Under the pieces are notes generated by a model. It did no database searches, was not told where the DNA came from, and saw only the letters and a list, made by a program, of their open reading frames with translations. 24,249 nt of DNA. It comes from JBDTGE01 sp050742975. Its GTDB lineage: Bacteria > Actinomycetota > Actinomycetes > Mycobacteriales > Jatrophihabitantaceae. Position 1 is the first letter of the stretch. Each line of letters opens with the position of its first letter. The translations under genes and the position numbers were made by a program. The stretch covers positions 1 to 24,249 of the forward strand of contig JBOGDQ010000186.1 of assembly GCA_050742975.1 (NCBI GenBank). Reading direction: 5' to 3'. Positions 7,468-17,289 of the stretch are shown piece by piece.

Positions 7468-8772
7468 ATGTTCGAGGGGGACCTGCACCAGGACGACGCG
7501 ACGACTCTAGCGCGCGTTCACGCTGCGCTGGATCAGCTCACCAGCGTGGAGTTGACCGGGCGTAGTGATGGTGAGCTGGTGGCGTTGTGGCGCGAGACCG
7601 AGATGTGCCGGCGCCGGTTCGCGCCCCTCGATCACGCCCTGATCGGGGAGGTGCAGGCCCGGAATCTGGCGCACGCGTTCGGGGCCCGCTCCATCACGGT
7701 CCTGGCCCGCGATGTGCTGCGGATCAGTGTGGGTGAGGCGTCCGCGCGGGTGAAAGCGGCCGAGGCGCTGGGTCGGCGGCGCTCGTTCACCGGCCAGATG
7801 TTGGACCCGATCTACGGTCAGGTCGCCGCCGCGCAAGCGTGCGGGGCGATCGGCGAGGCTGCGGCCCGGGTGATCACGCAGACCATCGACAAGCTCCCCG
7901 ATGAGATCAAGTGCGAACAGGACACCGCGGTCGAGGCGTTCCTGGTCGAGCAGGCATCGATTCTGGACGTGGACGGGCTGCGCCTGATCGCCCGCCGCCT
8001 GACCGCCGTGCTGGACCCGGATGGGCTGCTCAAAGATGAGAAATACCGGGACCGGCAACGGGACGTGCGGTTCACCGTACGACCGGACGGGTCGTGCCGG
8101 GGTGAGTTCGAGGGGACCGCGGAGTTCACCGAATGGCTGCGCACCGTGCTGGACACCCTCGCCCGCCCCCGACCGGAAGCCGACGGGCAGAAGGACCCGC
8201 GCAGCGCCGGACAGCGGCGCCACGACGGGCTGCTGGACGCGTTCAGACTGCTGGCCCGCACCGAGCAGCTGCCGGATGCGGCCGGGATCAGCACGAAGGT
8301 GCTGGTGACCATCAGCGACGAAGCATTGGCGACCGGCGAGGGCACCGCGACCACCGGACACGGGGTGCTGCTGCCGGCCCGGCAGGTGCACCGCTGGATC
8401 GACGGGGACACCCAACTCATCCCCATCCTGTTCAGCAAGCTCGGGCGCGTCACGGCCGTCGGCACCGGACAACGGCTGTTCAACGAGAAACAACGCCTGG
8501 CGATGATCGCCCGGGACAAAGGATGCTGCTTCCCGGGCTGCGATGCACCCCCACAGTGGACGCAAGCGCATCACGTGATCGACTACGCCCGCGGCGGGCC
8601 CACCAGCATCGACAGCGGCTGTTTGTTGTGCGGCGTCCATCATCGCGAGTTCGAGAAGATGGGCTGGCGCTGCCTCATGCTCAACGGCGTCGCGCACTGG
8701 ATCGCACCCCTGTGGCGCGACCCCACCCAAACACCAATCCGCAACCGAACCCACGACCCGCAACTCGTCTGA
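7468..8772 (+). CDS. DUF222 / HNH endonuclease-domain protein (13E12 repeat family)
   Basis: This 434-residue protein has the two-part layout of actinobacterial 13E12-type proteins. An alpha-helical DUF222 region covers about residues 20-300. A C-terminal HNH nuclease-like domain covers about 345-410, with a zinc pair CFPGC near 352-356, the HHV histidines near 366-368, the GGPT motif and the CLLCGVHH knuckle near 385-393. These genes occur in many copies in actinobacterial genomes and their function is poorly known. The Asn usually found in the HNH segment (GGPTxxxNGxLLC) appears here as Ser383 (agc at 8614-8616), which may weaken metal-site geometry. The ATG at 7468 is chosen over the open upstream frame because family similarity begins there and a promoter lies directly before it. 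It probably has no role in the CIS. Confidence 0.9.
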   Translation: MFEGDLHQDDATTLARVHAALDQLTSVELTGRSDGELVALWRETEMCRRRFAPLDHALIGEVQARNLAHAFGARSITVLARDVLRISVGEASARVKAAEALGRRRSFTGQMLDPIYGQVAAAQACGAIGEAAARVITQTIDKLPDEIKCEQDTAVEAFLVEQASILDVDGLRLIARRLTAVLDPDGLLKDEKYRDRQRDVRFTVRPDGSCRGEFEGTAEFTEWLRTVLDTLARPRPEADGQKDPRSAGQRRHDGLLDAFRLLARTEQLPDAAGISTKVLVTISDEALATGEGTATTGHGVLLPARQVHRWIDGDTQLIPILFSKLGRVTAVGTGQRLFNEKQRLAMIARDKGCCFPGCDAPPQWTQAHHVIDYARGGPTSIDSGCLLCGVHHREFEKMGWRCLMLNGVAHWIAPLWRDPTQTPIRNRTHDPQLV

Positions 8773-8806
8773 GACCAGCTCAGCGCTCGACCACGCGGTT
8801 GTCCGA

Positions 8807-11800
8807 CTAAGCGATCTCGATCGCGACGAGGGCCTGGCTCCCGCCGGTATTGAAGGTCGTCGACGTGCCGGTAAGCGGGCCCTTGGTCGCTGTCGCCGTC
8901 CACCCGGTGCCGTAGGGCACCGTGAAAGTCACGACGCCGCTGCCGTTGGTCAGCTTGTTGGCCGGTGCGGTCAGCCCTGACGGCGCGGTCAGCGAGACGG
9001 TCGCGCCGGACACGGCCGTGCCGCCGGCCTGAGTGACGGTCACCTTTATCGTGGCTCTCTTTTCGGCCAGGGTGATCGTGCCGCTCGGGGCACCCGAAGT
9101 CATCGTCGCGGGAAGCCCGGGTGGCCAGACCGGGTTGCCGGTCGTCACGCTCGCCGTCACGGTCACCGACGCCGGCGCCCAGAAGCCGAGCGCCGTCGGG
9201 CCTCCCACCGTGAACGGCACCGCCGACAGGTAGGTCGTCGTGCCGCTGTCCGTCGCGGTGAGCGTGACGCTGGTGATCGCGGTGTCGCCGGGTGCCGGGT
9301 GAGCCGTGACGGTCAAGGATGGCTGGTACTCGGCCAGCGTGTAGCCCACCGCGACAGCCGCGGAGCCGGTGCCGGGCACCTCGAAGTACCCGGGCAACCC
9401 AGACGAGCACGGCAGGTCCGTGTCGCCGCCGGAGGGTGTGGGTGCGGACAGCGTGCCGTAGTGGTTGGCCGGCGCGGTGGCCGAGAATGCCCAGCAACCG
9501 TAGGGAACTTGTGTCACCGTGACGGTGTACGTGTGCTTGTCCGCGCCCGTGGTGATCGACAGGTTCGACAGCGTCGCGTTGCCGGGGATCTTGGCGCCCG
9601 CCGGCGCGGAGGTAAGCGTCGCCGCCGACGAGCCGGTGAGGTCGTCGGAAGGAGACGATGCGGTGACGGTGACGGTGACCGTCTGCGTCACCCGGGTCAG
9701 CTCGAGCGCGATCGGCGGCGGGGTGGCCTGGGTGTGCTTGTAGCTGACGGCACCGGTCTTGTTCATGACGTAGCCGTAGCGCTCGGCCTGCACGTAGAAC
9801 GAGCCGTCCGGCACGGTGTTGAACGAGAACGAGCCGGTGGTGGTGTTGACTCGCAACGCGACACCGTCGGTGCCCTTCGCGGCGTCGTCCGTGCAGTTAC
9901 CGCTCGATTTCGAGCCCGGGATCGCGCACACCGTGGTGCCGGCGAGCGCCGCGGCCGTCGGGTTGCTGCCCTGCACCCCGGTGATCGAGCCGGCCACGAA
10001 GTTCGACCCGGCGACGATCGGCGCGGTGTAGGTCTGCTTCGGGTTGCCGATCGTGAGCGAAACCTGCTGATCGCTGGTGAGGTAACCGTCGGCCGCGATC
10101 TCGAGGGTGTAGGGCCCTGGGATGACGCTGTCGAAGACGTACGTCGATGAACCGCCGCCGGTGCCGGCGACCTCGTGGGCCGTGGCGACCACGGTGCCGG
10201 CCGAGATGAGGGTGAGCGCGTTGTCGCCGAGGCCGTCGACGGTGTTCCCGCTCTGGTCCTTGACGGTGACGGTGAAGGTGACCGGATCGACGTACAGCGT
10301 CGGGTCGTACGTGGTGTCGGCCGTGGTGTCAGTGATGTCCACGACGAACCCGCTCTGCCCGGCCGGCGGGCTGAACCCGGGTGCGGTGACGGTCAGCAGC
10401 CAGTAGCCGGGATCGAGTCCCTGTGTGGTGGTCGTGCCGGTGATCGCGAAGTGCCCGTTGCCGTCGGCAGTCGTGCTGAACGCGGTGCCGGGCGTGCCAC
10501 CGCAGCCGGCGTCCTGGGTGCCGCAGCGCGCCGCCTTCACCGTCACGTTGGCGAGCGGCTGGGTGGGCGTTCCGGGCAGCACCGTCGCGGGTGACCCTGC
10601 GAGCACACCGGTGGCGTTGCCCGTGATCGCGCCGTCGCGGGTGAGCGTCGCCGTGCAGGTTCGCACCGGTCCCGAGGCGAACGAGATCGCGGAGCCGCCG
10701 TCGTCACAGGCGAGCGCCACCGTGCTGTCGGCGAACTGGTACCCGGCAGCGTGGATCCGCACGCCGTACGTGCTGCCCGGGTCCAGGTCGATGAACTGGA
10801 CCGAGTTGTCGCCGGCTGCGGGCGACGCGGTCTGCAGCACGGCGCCGGCGGACGACAGCAGCGTGACGGCAGTGTCCGGCACCGCTGTCGTCCCGTCGGA
10901 GGTCACGTCGACCGTCACGCTGCCCAGCTGCTTGATGGTGATCGTGCCCAGGTTGCAATCGCTGCCCGGCGAGCAGGTGAGGTTGACGGACGTGGTCAGG
11001 TAGTGCGCCTTGCTGACCGTGATCGTGTAGATGCCGGGCGCGATCTTGTTCGCGGGCAGCTGCGAGTCCTGCCAGGTGAATGCTCCGGTGCTGTCGTCCG
11101 CGGTCAGCGTGACCGTGCGCACGCCCGGCGGCTGCGTGCTCACCCGCAGGGTGAAGCTCGACAAGCCGCCCGAGGCCGGCGAGGTCTGCAGCGCGCCGCC
11201 GGCGAGCGAGACCGGGGTTGGCGACACGGAGATCGTGGTGAGCGCCGTCGGGTCCAGCGGCTTGTTGCTGAGCACCGGCGGGGCGTCGTATCCGGTCGGG
11301 GGCACCACCTCGAACGTCGCGTTGGCGACGACGAGCGGGAGCTTCACGGTGTGCGCCAGGAGGTCGGGGTCGTTGGCGCACTCGCCGGGTGCGGAGAACC
11401 CGCTCGGCAGCGCGCCGTCCGGACTGACCGCGAAGCAGCCCTGCGCGTCGGGGATCGCGTTGACGGACGTCGTCTGCGCCGCGCCGTTCACGTAGCCGAC
11501 CACACCGCTCACCACGACGTGCCCGCCCGGGATGCCGGGCAGGGCGGTCTGCGCGCCGGACCAGGACGTGACGGTGCGGCCGACGAACGTGCCCGCAGGT
11601 TGGGTGAAGACGAACTGCGCGTGGACGACCTGGCCGCTGCCGATCGCCAACGTGCCCGTGCTCGCGTCGGTGAAGCCGTTCGCGCTGGCGGTGCAGCTCC
11701 ACTGCCCGGGCGCGAACCCGCCGATCGTGTATGCGGTGTTCAGGGTGCCGTCCGAGGTCACGTCCGGCGCGGTCACCGCGCCCGGGCCGGTGCAGGCGAA

Positions 11801-14683
11801 GCTGACCTTGGTGTTGACCGGCAACGCGGTGGGCGTGCTCCCACCGGCCGCGACCTGCGCCAGGGTCACCGCGAGCTTGCCGTAGGTGGCGACCTGGACC
11901 GACAGCGGGAAGTCCTGCCCGTGCGAGAGCGTGACGTTGACCGGCGTCACGGCGTTGATGTACCACGGGTTGGTGATCACGAAGTACACGGTGTACGCAC
12001 CGTCGCACAGGTTGGGGACGGTGTAGCTGCCGTCGTCGGCGACGGCGGCGTAGGCCGGCCCGATCCGCCCGCTGACCGTGCACGTCGAGGAGATCTTCCC
12101 CGGTTCGCAGGCGGTGGTGCTGGGCGGCGCCTGCCCGATCGGCATGACGTAGACGCAGTTGGTGTACGTCGGTCCCGTGCCGTTGTCGTTGAGGTTGCCG
12201 CTTGCCTGGACGGTGCCGTGGATCGAGTTGGCGGGGTAGAGGCTCACCTGCGGCGCGGTGGCCACGCCGTCGAGCGGGAGCTCGACGCTGACGGTGGCCG
12301 GCAGGTAGTTCGGCGAGGACAGCGTCAGCCGGTACAGGCCGGGCTCGAGCCGATCGGCCGGCGACAGCGTGCTCGGCGAGAGCGTGTATCCGGTGGGCCC
12401 GAACCGGGCGGCAGGCACGCTGGCCGGGGTTACCGCATATGCCGTGCCGTCGCTGCCGACCAGCGCGAAGTGCACGGAGCAGGTGCCCGGCGCGAGCGGG
12501 CACAGTGTGTTTCCCGGGTTGGTGCCGTCGCCGACGAAGCCGACGATCTTCGCAGTGTTGACCGCGTCCGGCGGTCTGGTGAGATGGAACGGCGCGACGG
12601 CGACGATCGCGGTGCTGCCGGCGAGCACCGTGACCGACTTGAACATCGTCCCGAGGCCGGCGTACTGCGCCGTGAGCACGTACTGGCCCGGCGCGACCCC
12701 GTCGAAGCGGTAACTGCCGGCGAGGCCGCTCGTGGTCTTGTACGTCTGATCGGGCGAGGTCAGGATCAGCCCGGCGCCGACGAGCGGCCCGGTCCCGGTC
12801 GCGTTGCCGGACTGGTCGAGCTGGTCGCCGAAGACCTGCCCGGCCACCGTGGCCGACGACGGGAACAGCGCCACGTCGACCCGGGCTCGTGACTGCCCCT
12901 TGGCCAGGTTCACAGCGACCGTCTGGGGGAGGAATCCCGTGCCGCTGAAGGTGATCGTGTACGAACCCGGTGCGGGCAGGTCGCTGAGCGTGTAACGGCC
13001 GCGCAACCCGTCGACCGTCACGGTCGTCGCAGTGCGCGTGGTCGTACCGTCGGTGGCCGTCACCGTCATGCCTCCGAGCCCGCCGCCGGCCGCCGCCGAG
13101 ACCGTCCCGACGATCGCGGCCACACCGGCCTTCAGCGTCAGCGATACCGATGCCGTCGCGCCCGCCCCGAGGTGTACCAGCGCGGACTCGGTGCCCAACC
13201 CGGCCAGTCCCGCACTCACCAGGTAGTCGCTCGGCGTGGACAGCCCGTTGACCGTCCAGGCGCCCACGTCGCCCTTCGAGTTGCTCGTCGTGGTGATGGT
13301 GTTCGTGCCGTCGGTGATCGTCACCTGCGCGCCGCCGACCGCGCCGGTCGGGCCGGACACTCGCCCGGACAGCGTGCCCTGGCCGGGGACGAGGGTGACG
13401 TTGAGCGGCTGGGTGGCGATGGCTGCGCTGGAGTCGATGATGAACCGCTGCGTCTGGTAGCCCGGCTTGGCGAACGTGACGAGGTAGTAGCCGGGCTTGG
13501 GCACGCCGGCGAAGGACCACGCTCCGTCGGCTGCGGTCACGGTCGAGCGGTCGCGGGTGGTCGGCGTCGCGGTGAGCGCCTCGGCCGTGAGCATCCCCGG
13601 CTCGCCGAGCGAATCGGGGCTGACCCCAACAGGCGTCGCGGTGGCGGCCTGCTCGTCGACGAGCGAGGTGGGCGCCATCGACACAGTCACGTCGCCGGAC
13701 GCGCTGCCGGCCATGGTGCCGTTGAGCTGCACGGTCTTCGCGGCCGCGGCGGCAGCTGCGTTCGCGCCGCCCCCGCCCCCGTGTCCGGATCCTCCCGACC
13801 CACCCGGGCCGCCCGATCCGCCCGGCGAGCCCGGCGCCCCGGGAGTCGCGCCGCCGCTCGGCTGTCCGGTCCCGGCGGACTGCGCCGTCGCCTGCTTGTT
13901 CCGTTGCGAGTCGGCGAGCTTGGGGATGAACACGATCGCCAGCGCCACCCATACCGCCACGATGGCCAGCAGCGCCACGGCCTTCGTGCCTCCTGGACCG
14001 AACATGGCCCGCGCGGTGAACGAGCCTTCGGCGTGCCTCGGCGCCCCGCCGGTGCGGGCTGTGACGGTGAACCCGTGCCGGGCCTTCGGTCCGAACAGTC
14101 GCGCACGGCGGACCGCGACGTGCCCGGACACCGGCCGCGTCTGACCCGGCCCGACCTCCACCTGGTGCGCGTCGAGCCGGACCCGCGTGCTCTGCGGCGA
14201 GTGGACGTCCAGGTCGACCACGACCGGCGCCGCGCCCGTGTTCTGCAGGAGAACCTGGATGCGGTGCCTGAACACCGCGGTCGTGTCCACCGGCGAGAGC
14301 GTGACCGCGATCTGACCCGGTGCGTCGATGACCAGCTCGAGCTCGGCCAGCGCGACCGGTGAGCTGGCCTGCTGGTTCACCGGCTCCAGCGCCTGCACGG
14401 CGATCGCGAGCGGGTAGCGGGCGGGAACGGTGCCGAGCGCCGGGCTCAGCTCGAGGTCGTAGCCGATGCTCTGGCCGGGCAGCACCGGGCGGCTGCGGCT
14501 CGGCCTCGGCAACCAGCTCGCGTCGACGCCGAGCGCGGTCACCGACATGATGCGTGGCTCCGGCGCCCGGTTGGTGATGACGATGCGGGCGACGACAGGC
14601 GTGCCGGCCCCGGTGCGCAGCTGCTGCGGGGTGCTGATGGCGGGCGGCGGCTCGCCGGGCATCGAGCGGTTCAGGTCAGCCAC
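8807..14683 (-). CDS. Giant single-pass membrane protein with about ten or more Ig/carboxypeptidase-regulatory-like repeats (1958 aa)
   Basis: No signal peptide is visible. Residues 1-230 hold two Ig/NEW3-like beta-sandwich segments, one opening VTLSPVDTTAVFRHRIQVLL. One membrane helix lies at about 235-254 (AVALLAIVAVWVALAIVFIP). A Gly/Ser/Pro linker with a collagen-like stretch and an Ala run follows at about 275-315. The remaining roughly 1640 residues are a series of carboxypeptidase-regulatory-like repeats (for example GAWSFAGVPKPGYYLVTF, GRYTLSDLPAPGSYTITF), with a Big_1-like domain last. Cysteines are clustered in several outer repeats and may form disulfides. The predicted topology is N-terminus in the cytoplasm and a long stalk outside. 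GTG 14683 is chosen for the GAGGTGG at 14690-14696 and the eight-base overlap with the preceding gene. It is the last gene of the minus-strand run. It may anchor the CIS at the membrane, an inference from context. Confidence 0.85.
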   Translation of the reverse strand: MADLNRSMPGEPPPAISTPQQLRTGAGTPVVARIVITNRAPEPRIMSVTALGVDASWLPRPSRSRPVLPGQSIGYDLELSPALGTVPARYPLAIAVQALEPVNQQASSPVALAELELVIDAPGQIAVTLSPVDTTAVFRHRIQVLLQNTGAAPVVVDLDVHSPQSTRVRLDAHQVEVGPGQTRPVSGHVAVRRARLFGPKARHGFTVTARTGGAPRHAEGSFTARAMFGPGGTKAVALLAIVAVWVALAIVFIPKLADSQRNKQATAQSAGTGQPSGGATPGAPGSPGGSGGPGGSGGSGHGGGGGANAAAAAAAKTVQLNGTMAGSASGDVTVSMAPTSLVDEQAATATPVGVSPDSLGEPGMLTAEALTATPTTRDRSTVTAADGAWSFAGVPKPGYYLVTFAKPGYQTQRFIIDSSAAIATQPLNVTLVPGQGTLSGRVSGPTGAVGGAQVTITDGTNTITTTSNSKGDVGAWTVNGLSTPSDYLVSAGLAGLGTESALVHLGAGATASVSLTLKAGVAAIVGTVSAAAGGGLGGMTVTATDGTTTRTATTVTVDGLRGRYTLSDLPAPGSYTITFSGTGFLPQTVAVNLAKGQSRARVDVALFPSSATVAGQVFGDQLDQSGNATGTGPLVGAGLILTSPDQTYKTTSGLAGSYRFDGVAPGQYVLTAQYAGLGTMFKSVTVLAGSTAIVAVAPFHLTRPPDAVNTAKIVGFVGDGTNPGNTLCPLAPGTCSVHFALVGSDGTAYAVTPASVPAARFGPTGYTLSPSTLSPADRLEPGLYRLTLSSPNYLPATVSVELPLDGVATAPQVSLYPANSIHGTVQASGNLNDNGTGPTYTNCVYVMPIGQAPPSTTACEPGKISSTCTVSGRIGPAYAAVADDGSYTVPNLCDGAYTVYFVITNPWYINAVTPVNVTLSHGQDFPLSVQVATYGKLAVTLAQVAAGGSTPTALPVNTKVSFACTGPGAVTAPDVTSDGTLNTAYTIGGFAPGQWSCTASANGFTDASTGTLAIGSGQVVHAQFVFTQPAGTFVGRTVTSWSGAQTALPGIPGGHVVVSGVVGYVNGAAQTTSVNAIPDAQGCFAVSPDGALPSGFSAPGECANDPDLLAHTVKLPLVVANATFEVVPPTGYDAPPVLSNKPLDPTALTTISVSPTPVSLAGGALQTSPASGGLSSFTLRVSTQPPGVRTVTLTADDSTGAFTWQDSQLPANKIAPGIYTITVSKAHYLTTSVNLTCSPGSDCNLGTITIKQLGSVTVDVTSDGTTAVPDTAVTLLSSAGAVLQTASPAAGDNSVQFIDLDPGSTYGVRIHAAGYQFADSTVALACDDGGSAISFASGPVRTCTATLTRDGAITGNATGVLAGSPATVLPGTPTQPLANVTVKAARCGTQDAGCGGTPGTAFSTTADGNGHFAITGTTTTQGLDPGYWLLTVTAPGFSPPAGQSGFVVDITDTTADTTYDPTLYVDPVTFTVTVKDQSGNTVDGLGDNALTLISAGTVVATAHEVAGTGGGSSTYVFDSVIPGPYTLEIAADGYLTSDQQVSLTIGNPKQTYTAPIVAGSNFVAGSITGVQGSNPTAAALAGTTVCAIPGSKSSGNCTDDAAKGTDGVALRVNTTTGSFSFNTVPDGSFYVQAERYGYVMNKTGAVSYKHTQATPPPIALELTRVTQTVTVTVTASSPSDDLTGSSAATLTSAPAGAKIPGNATLSNLSITTGADKHTYTVTVTQVPYGCWAFSATAPANHYGTLSAPTPSGGDTDLPCSSGLPGYFEVPGTGSAAVAVGYTLAEYQPSLTVTAHPAPGDTAITSVTLTATDSGTTTYLSAVPFTVGGPTALGFWAPASVTVTASVTTGNPVWPPGLPATMTSGAPSGTITLAEKRATIKVTVTQAGGTAVSGATVSLTAPSGLTAPANKLTNGSGVVTFTVPYGTGWTATATKGPLTGTSTTFNTGGSQALVAIEIA

Positions 14684-17288
14684 CGGTGTCCACCTCGATC
14701 AGTCCCGCGTTCGCCCGCGCGCTCGGCCGGACGTAGACCTGCTTCGACGCCACTGCCGTGCTGCCCGGCGTCTGGCGCACCTCGACGACGTAGGTGCCGG
14801 CGGGGATCTCGCTCACCTCGAACGTCCCGTCCTGCTTCTCGCCGCTCGCGCAGGTGGTCGTGGTCGCGGTGATCACCGTCGGGTACTGCGCCTGCAGGTA
14901 CAGGTTGACCGTCCAGCCGCACAGCACGGTGTCACTCCCGCCCGTCGCCACCACCCGCCCGGTCATGGACGCCGGCGCGGCCAGAGGCATGTCGATCCGC
15001 TGCGGGGAACCGCCCGGCACGACGGTGATCACGCGCGAGCTCGGGCTCGTTCCGCTTCCGGCCGACACGGTCAGCGTGTAGGTGCCCGGCGGCATCTGCC
15101 CGAAGTAGTACTCGCCGCAGGTCCCGGCGCTCGCGCCGGCGGTGGTGGTGGAGTACGTCGAGGCGCCGGAGTTGAGGGTCACGCTCGCCTCCGCCAGTCC
15201 GTCTGTGCCGGCATTGCAGCCGGTCGCGCCGGGCTGGGTGACGAAGCCGTACACGTCCTGGGTGTTGGCCTGCATCGTGACGTTGATCGTGCCGTCGGCG
15301 CCGACCTGAACCGCCTGCGAGCCCGGCGTGAGGGAGCCACCGGCGTCGATGCTCAACGACAGCGTCTGTGCCGAGAGATCGCTGCGCGAGAAGGTGATCG
15401 TGTACGTGCCGGGCACGGGCAGGCCACCGACGTGCCAGCCACCCGCGCCGCCCGTGCTCTCGGTGACGGTCTGGACGGTGAGCTTGCCGTCGGTGACGAT
15501 GACCGACACACCCGAGGCTCCCTTGCCGTCGACCGTCACGCGGCCGTTGAGCGCACCGGAGGACGCACTGAGCGTGATGGCGACGCCGGTCAGCTTCTGC
15601 CCCGCGGTGAGCGTGAGCGTCAGGGTCTGCGATGCGTAGCCGGCCTTGCTGGCGACGATGGTGAACGTGGCGGGGGTCGGCAGGCCACGCAAGGTGAACG
15701 AGCCGGTCTGGCCGACGGTCAGGGAGACCGTGTTGGCCGTGCTCTGCCCGGACGTCGCCGTGATCGTCGCGCCACCGAGCGCCCCCGCGGTCGAGGTGAT
15801 GGTGCCGGCGATCAATCCGTCGCCGCGCGTGAGCGTGAGCTGCACGCCGTTGCGGGTCTCACCCGCCCCGATGTCGATGCGCTGCGTCGAGGTCGCGTAG
15901 CCCACCTTGGTGACGACCAGGTCGTACACGCTCGGTGACGGCACGTTGACGAGCGAGAAGCGGCCGTCCGCGCCGATGGGCACGGTCTGCACGATGGCGC
16001 CGTCGTTGGGCGCCGCACCGGCTGCGCCGGGTATCGGCGTGCTGCGGTCCGACGCCGGAGACGCCGCCCCGGGCGTGCCCGCCGTCTCGAGGTACAGCGT
16101 CGCGGCCGAGACGTCGTCGCCCACGACCGTGCCGTTGATCGTGGCCGGGACGCCGCCGAGGGTCACGTCCAGACCGGCGTGCTGCTGGCCGGCCTCGAGC
16201 GTGATGATCGTGGCGTCGGCATCGGTCGCGGCACCCGGGAACCAGAGCTGGACGAACCCCGCTCCCCGGAAGCTGATCTTGTACTTGCCGGCTGCGAGGT
16301 TGGTGACGGCGTACGCGCCCTTGTTGTTGGTCGCGGTCGTCGCGATCGGGGTCGACGTGTCACTCGAGTCGAAGACGCTCACCGCCACGGCACGAACTGG
16401 AGTGCCGGAGGTGAGCAGCCGCACCGTGCCGGACACCCCGGACGTGCCGCCGGCGCCGCTGCCGTTGCGCGCGGCGGCGATCTGCAGCGCAAGATCGCGG
16501 TCGGCGGTCGACTGCCCCACCAGACGCGACAGCGCGAGCGTGATGACGATCGCGAAGACGGTGACCGCCGCGAGCAGGCCGAGCAGTGAGAGCGGCCCGC
16601 GCGAGATGACCGCGCGTTGCAGGAACGTCGCGTTGGCCAGCGCCTGCCCGTCCCGGCGGGGGACCGCTCGGTCGGACTGCTCGGCGAAGAACGGATCGGG
16701 TGGCGGCTCGTCGAGGTAGAGGCCGAGCATGCGCACGGTCGGGCTGCCGGTGAGGTGCCGGCGGGCCGACGCGCGCAGGTCGACCAGCGCGTGCTCGCCC
16801 GGCGCGAGTGACACCGTTTCCGGCGTGAACCCGAAGCTCACCTTGCCCTCGGGGTCGTCACCGCCCAGATACCCGGACACCACGGTGTTGCCGGCGTTCT
16901 CGACGATGACGGTGAACGCCGCGGTGTGCCCGGCGGTGACCGCGAGCGGGTCGACACGCAGCTGCACCGCGCGCGCGGCAGGCACGCTCAGGTCGACCTC
17001 GATGACCGCGCTCGCCTCCGGCGGGGTGAGCTCGCGAACCTGGATTGCGATGCGCCGCGTGCCCGCCGGGATGCCGCGCGGTGCCGTGACTATGGCGGAC
17101 AGCGTGCGCACCTCGTCCGGGAACAGCGACACCTGTTCGGTCTCCAGCTGCACCCAGCCGGGGTCGGCGCCCAGCACGCGCAGGGCGTAACCGCCGATGA
17201 CGCTCGACGTGTTGGTGATCGTGACGAACACGCTCAGCGGCGCGCCCGGCGTTATCTCCGCCTGGCGCGGGGTGATCTCGACGCGCAT
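14676..17288 (-). CDS. Single-pass membrane protein with Ig-like cytoplasmic part and carboxypeptidase-regulatory-like repeats (870 aa)
   Basis: The layout matches its two neighbours. Two Ig-like segments cover residues 1-190, with the opening MRVEITPRQAEITPGAPLSV. A basic stretch leads to one membrane helix at about 233-254 (LLGLLAAVTVFAIVITLALS). About six carboxypeptidase-regulatory-like repeats follow. The first outer repeat carries a GFVQLWFPGA motif that matches GFVPVWYPSA in the upstream gene product, so the two are probably paralogues. Cysteines occur only in the last repeats. I choose ATG 17288, which follows the previous stop by one base and has AGGTGG just upstream. A GTG at 17297 would add three residues and overlap that gene by eight bases. 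The stop overlaps the next gene's GTG. Function is unknown, and a membrane partner of the CIS is inferred from position. Confidence 0.85.
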   Translation of the reverse strand: MRVEITPRQAEITPGAPLSVFVTITNTSSVIGGYALRVLGADPGWVQLETEQVSLFPDEVRTLSAIVTAPRGIPAGTRRIAIQVRELTPPEASAVIEVDLSVPAARAVQLRVDPLAVTAGHTAAFTVIVENAGNTVVSGYLGGDDPEGKVSFGFTPETVSLAPGEHALVDLRASARRHLTGSPTVRMLGLYLDEPPPDPFFAEQSDRAVPRRDGQALANATFLQRAVISRGPLSLLGLLAAVTVFAIVITLALSRLVGQSTADRDLALQIAAARNGSGAGGTSGVSGTVRLLTSGTPVRAVAVSVFDSSDTSTPIATTATNNKGAYAVTNLAAGKYKISFRGAGFVQLWFPGAATDADATIITLEAGQQHAGLDVTLGGVPATINGTVVGDDVSAATLYLETAGTPGAASPASDRSTPIPGAAGAAPNDGAIVQTVPIGADGRFSLVNVPSPSVYDLVVTKVGYATSTQRIDIGAGETRNGVQLTLTRGDGLIAGTITSTAGALGGATITATSGQSTANTVSLTVGQTGSFTLRGLPTPATFTIVASKAGYASQTLTLTLTAGQKLTGVAITLSASSGALNGRVTVDGKGASGVSVIVTDGKLTVQTVTESTGGAGGWHVGGLPVPGTYTITFSRSDLSAQTLSLSIDAGGSLTPGSQAVQVGADGTINVTMQANTQDVYGFVTQPGATGCNAGTDGLAEASVTLNSGASTYSTTTAGASAGTCGEYYFGQMPPGTYTLTVSAGSGTSPSSRVITVVPGGSPQRIDMPLAAPASMTGRVVATGGSDTVLCGWTVNLYLQAQYPTVITATTTTCASGEKQDGTFEVSEIPAGTYVVEVRQTPGSTAVASKQVYVRPSARANAGLIEVDTGG

Positions 17289-17289
17289 C

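Noticed and set aside
8773..8806. Possible bidirectional terminator between the convergent HNH and giant-protein genes
   Set aside because: Only 34 bp and no stable inverted repeat with a T tract could be found.
10704..13952. Minus-strand open frame of 1082 residues in another frame of the giant membrane protein
   Set aside because: Extremely Arg-rich, no membrane helix or domain; the 1958-residue frame has regular repeats and sensible composition.
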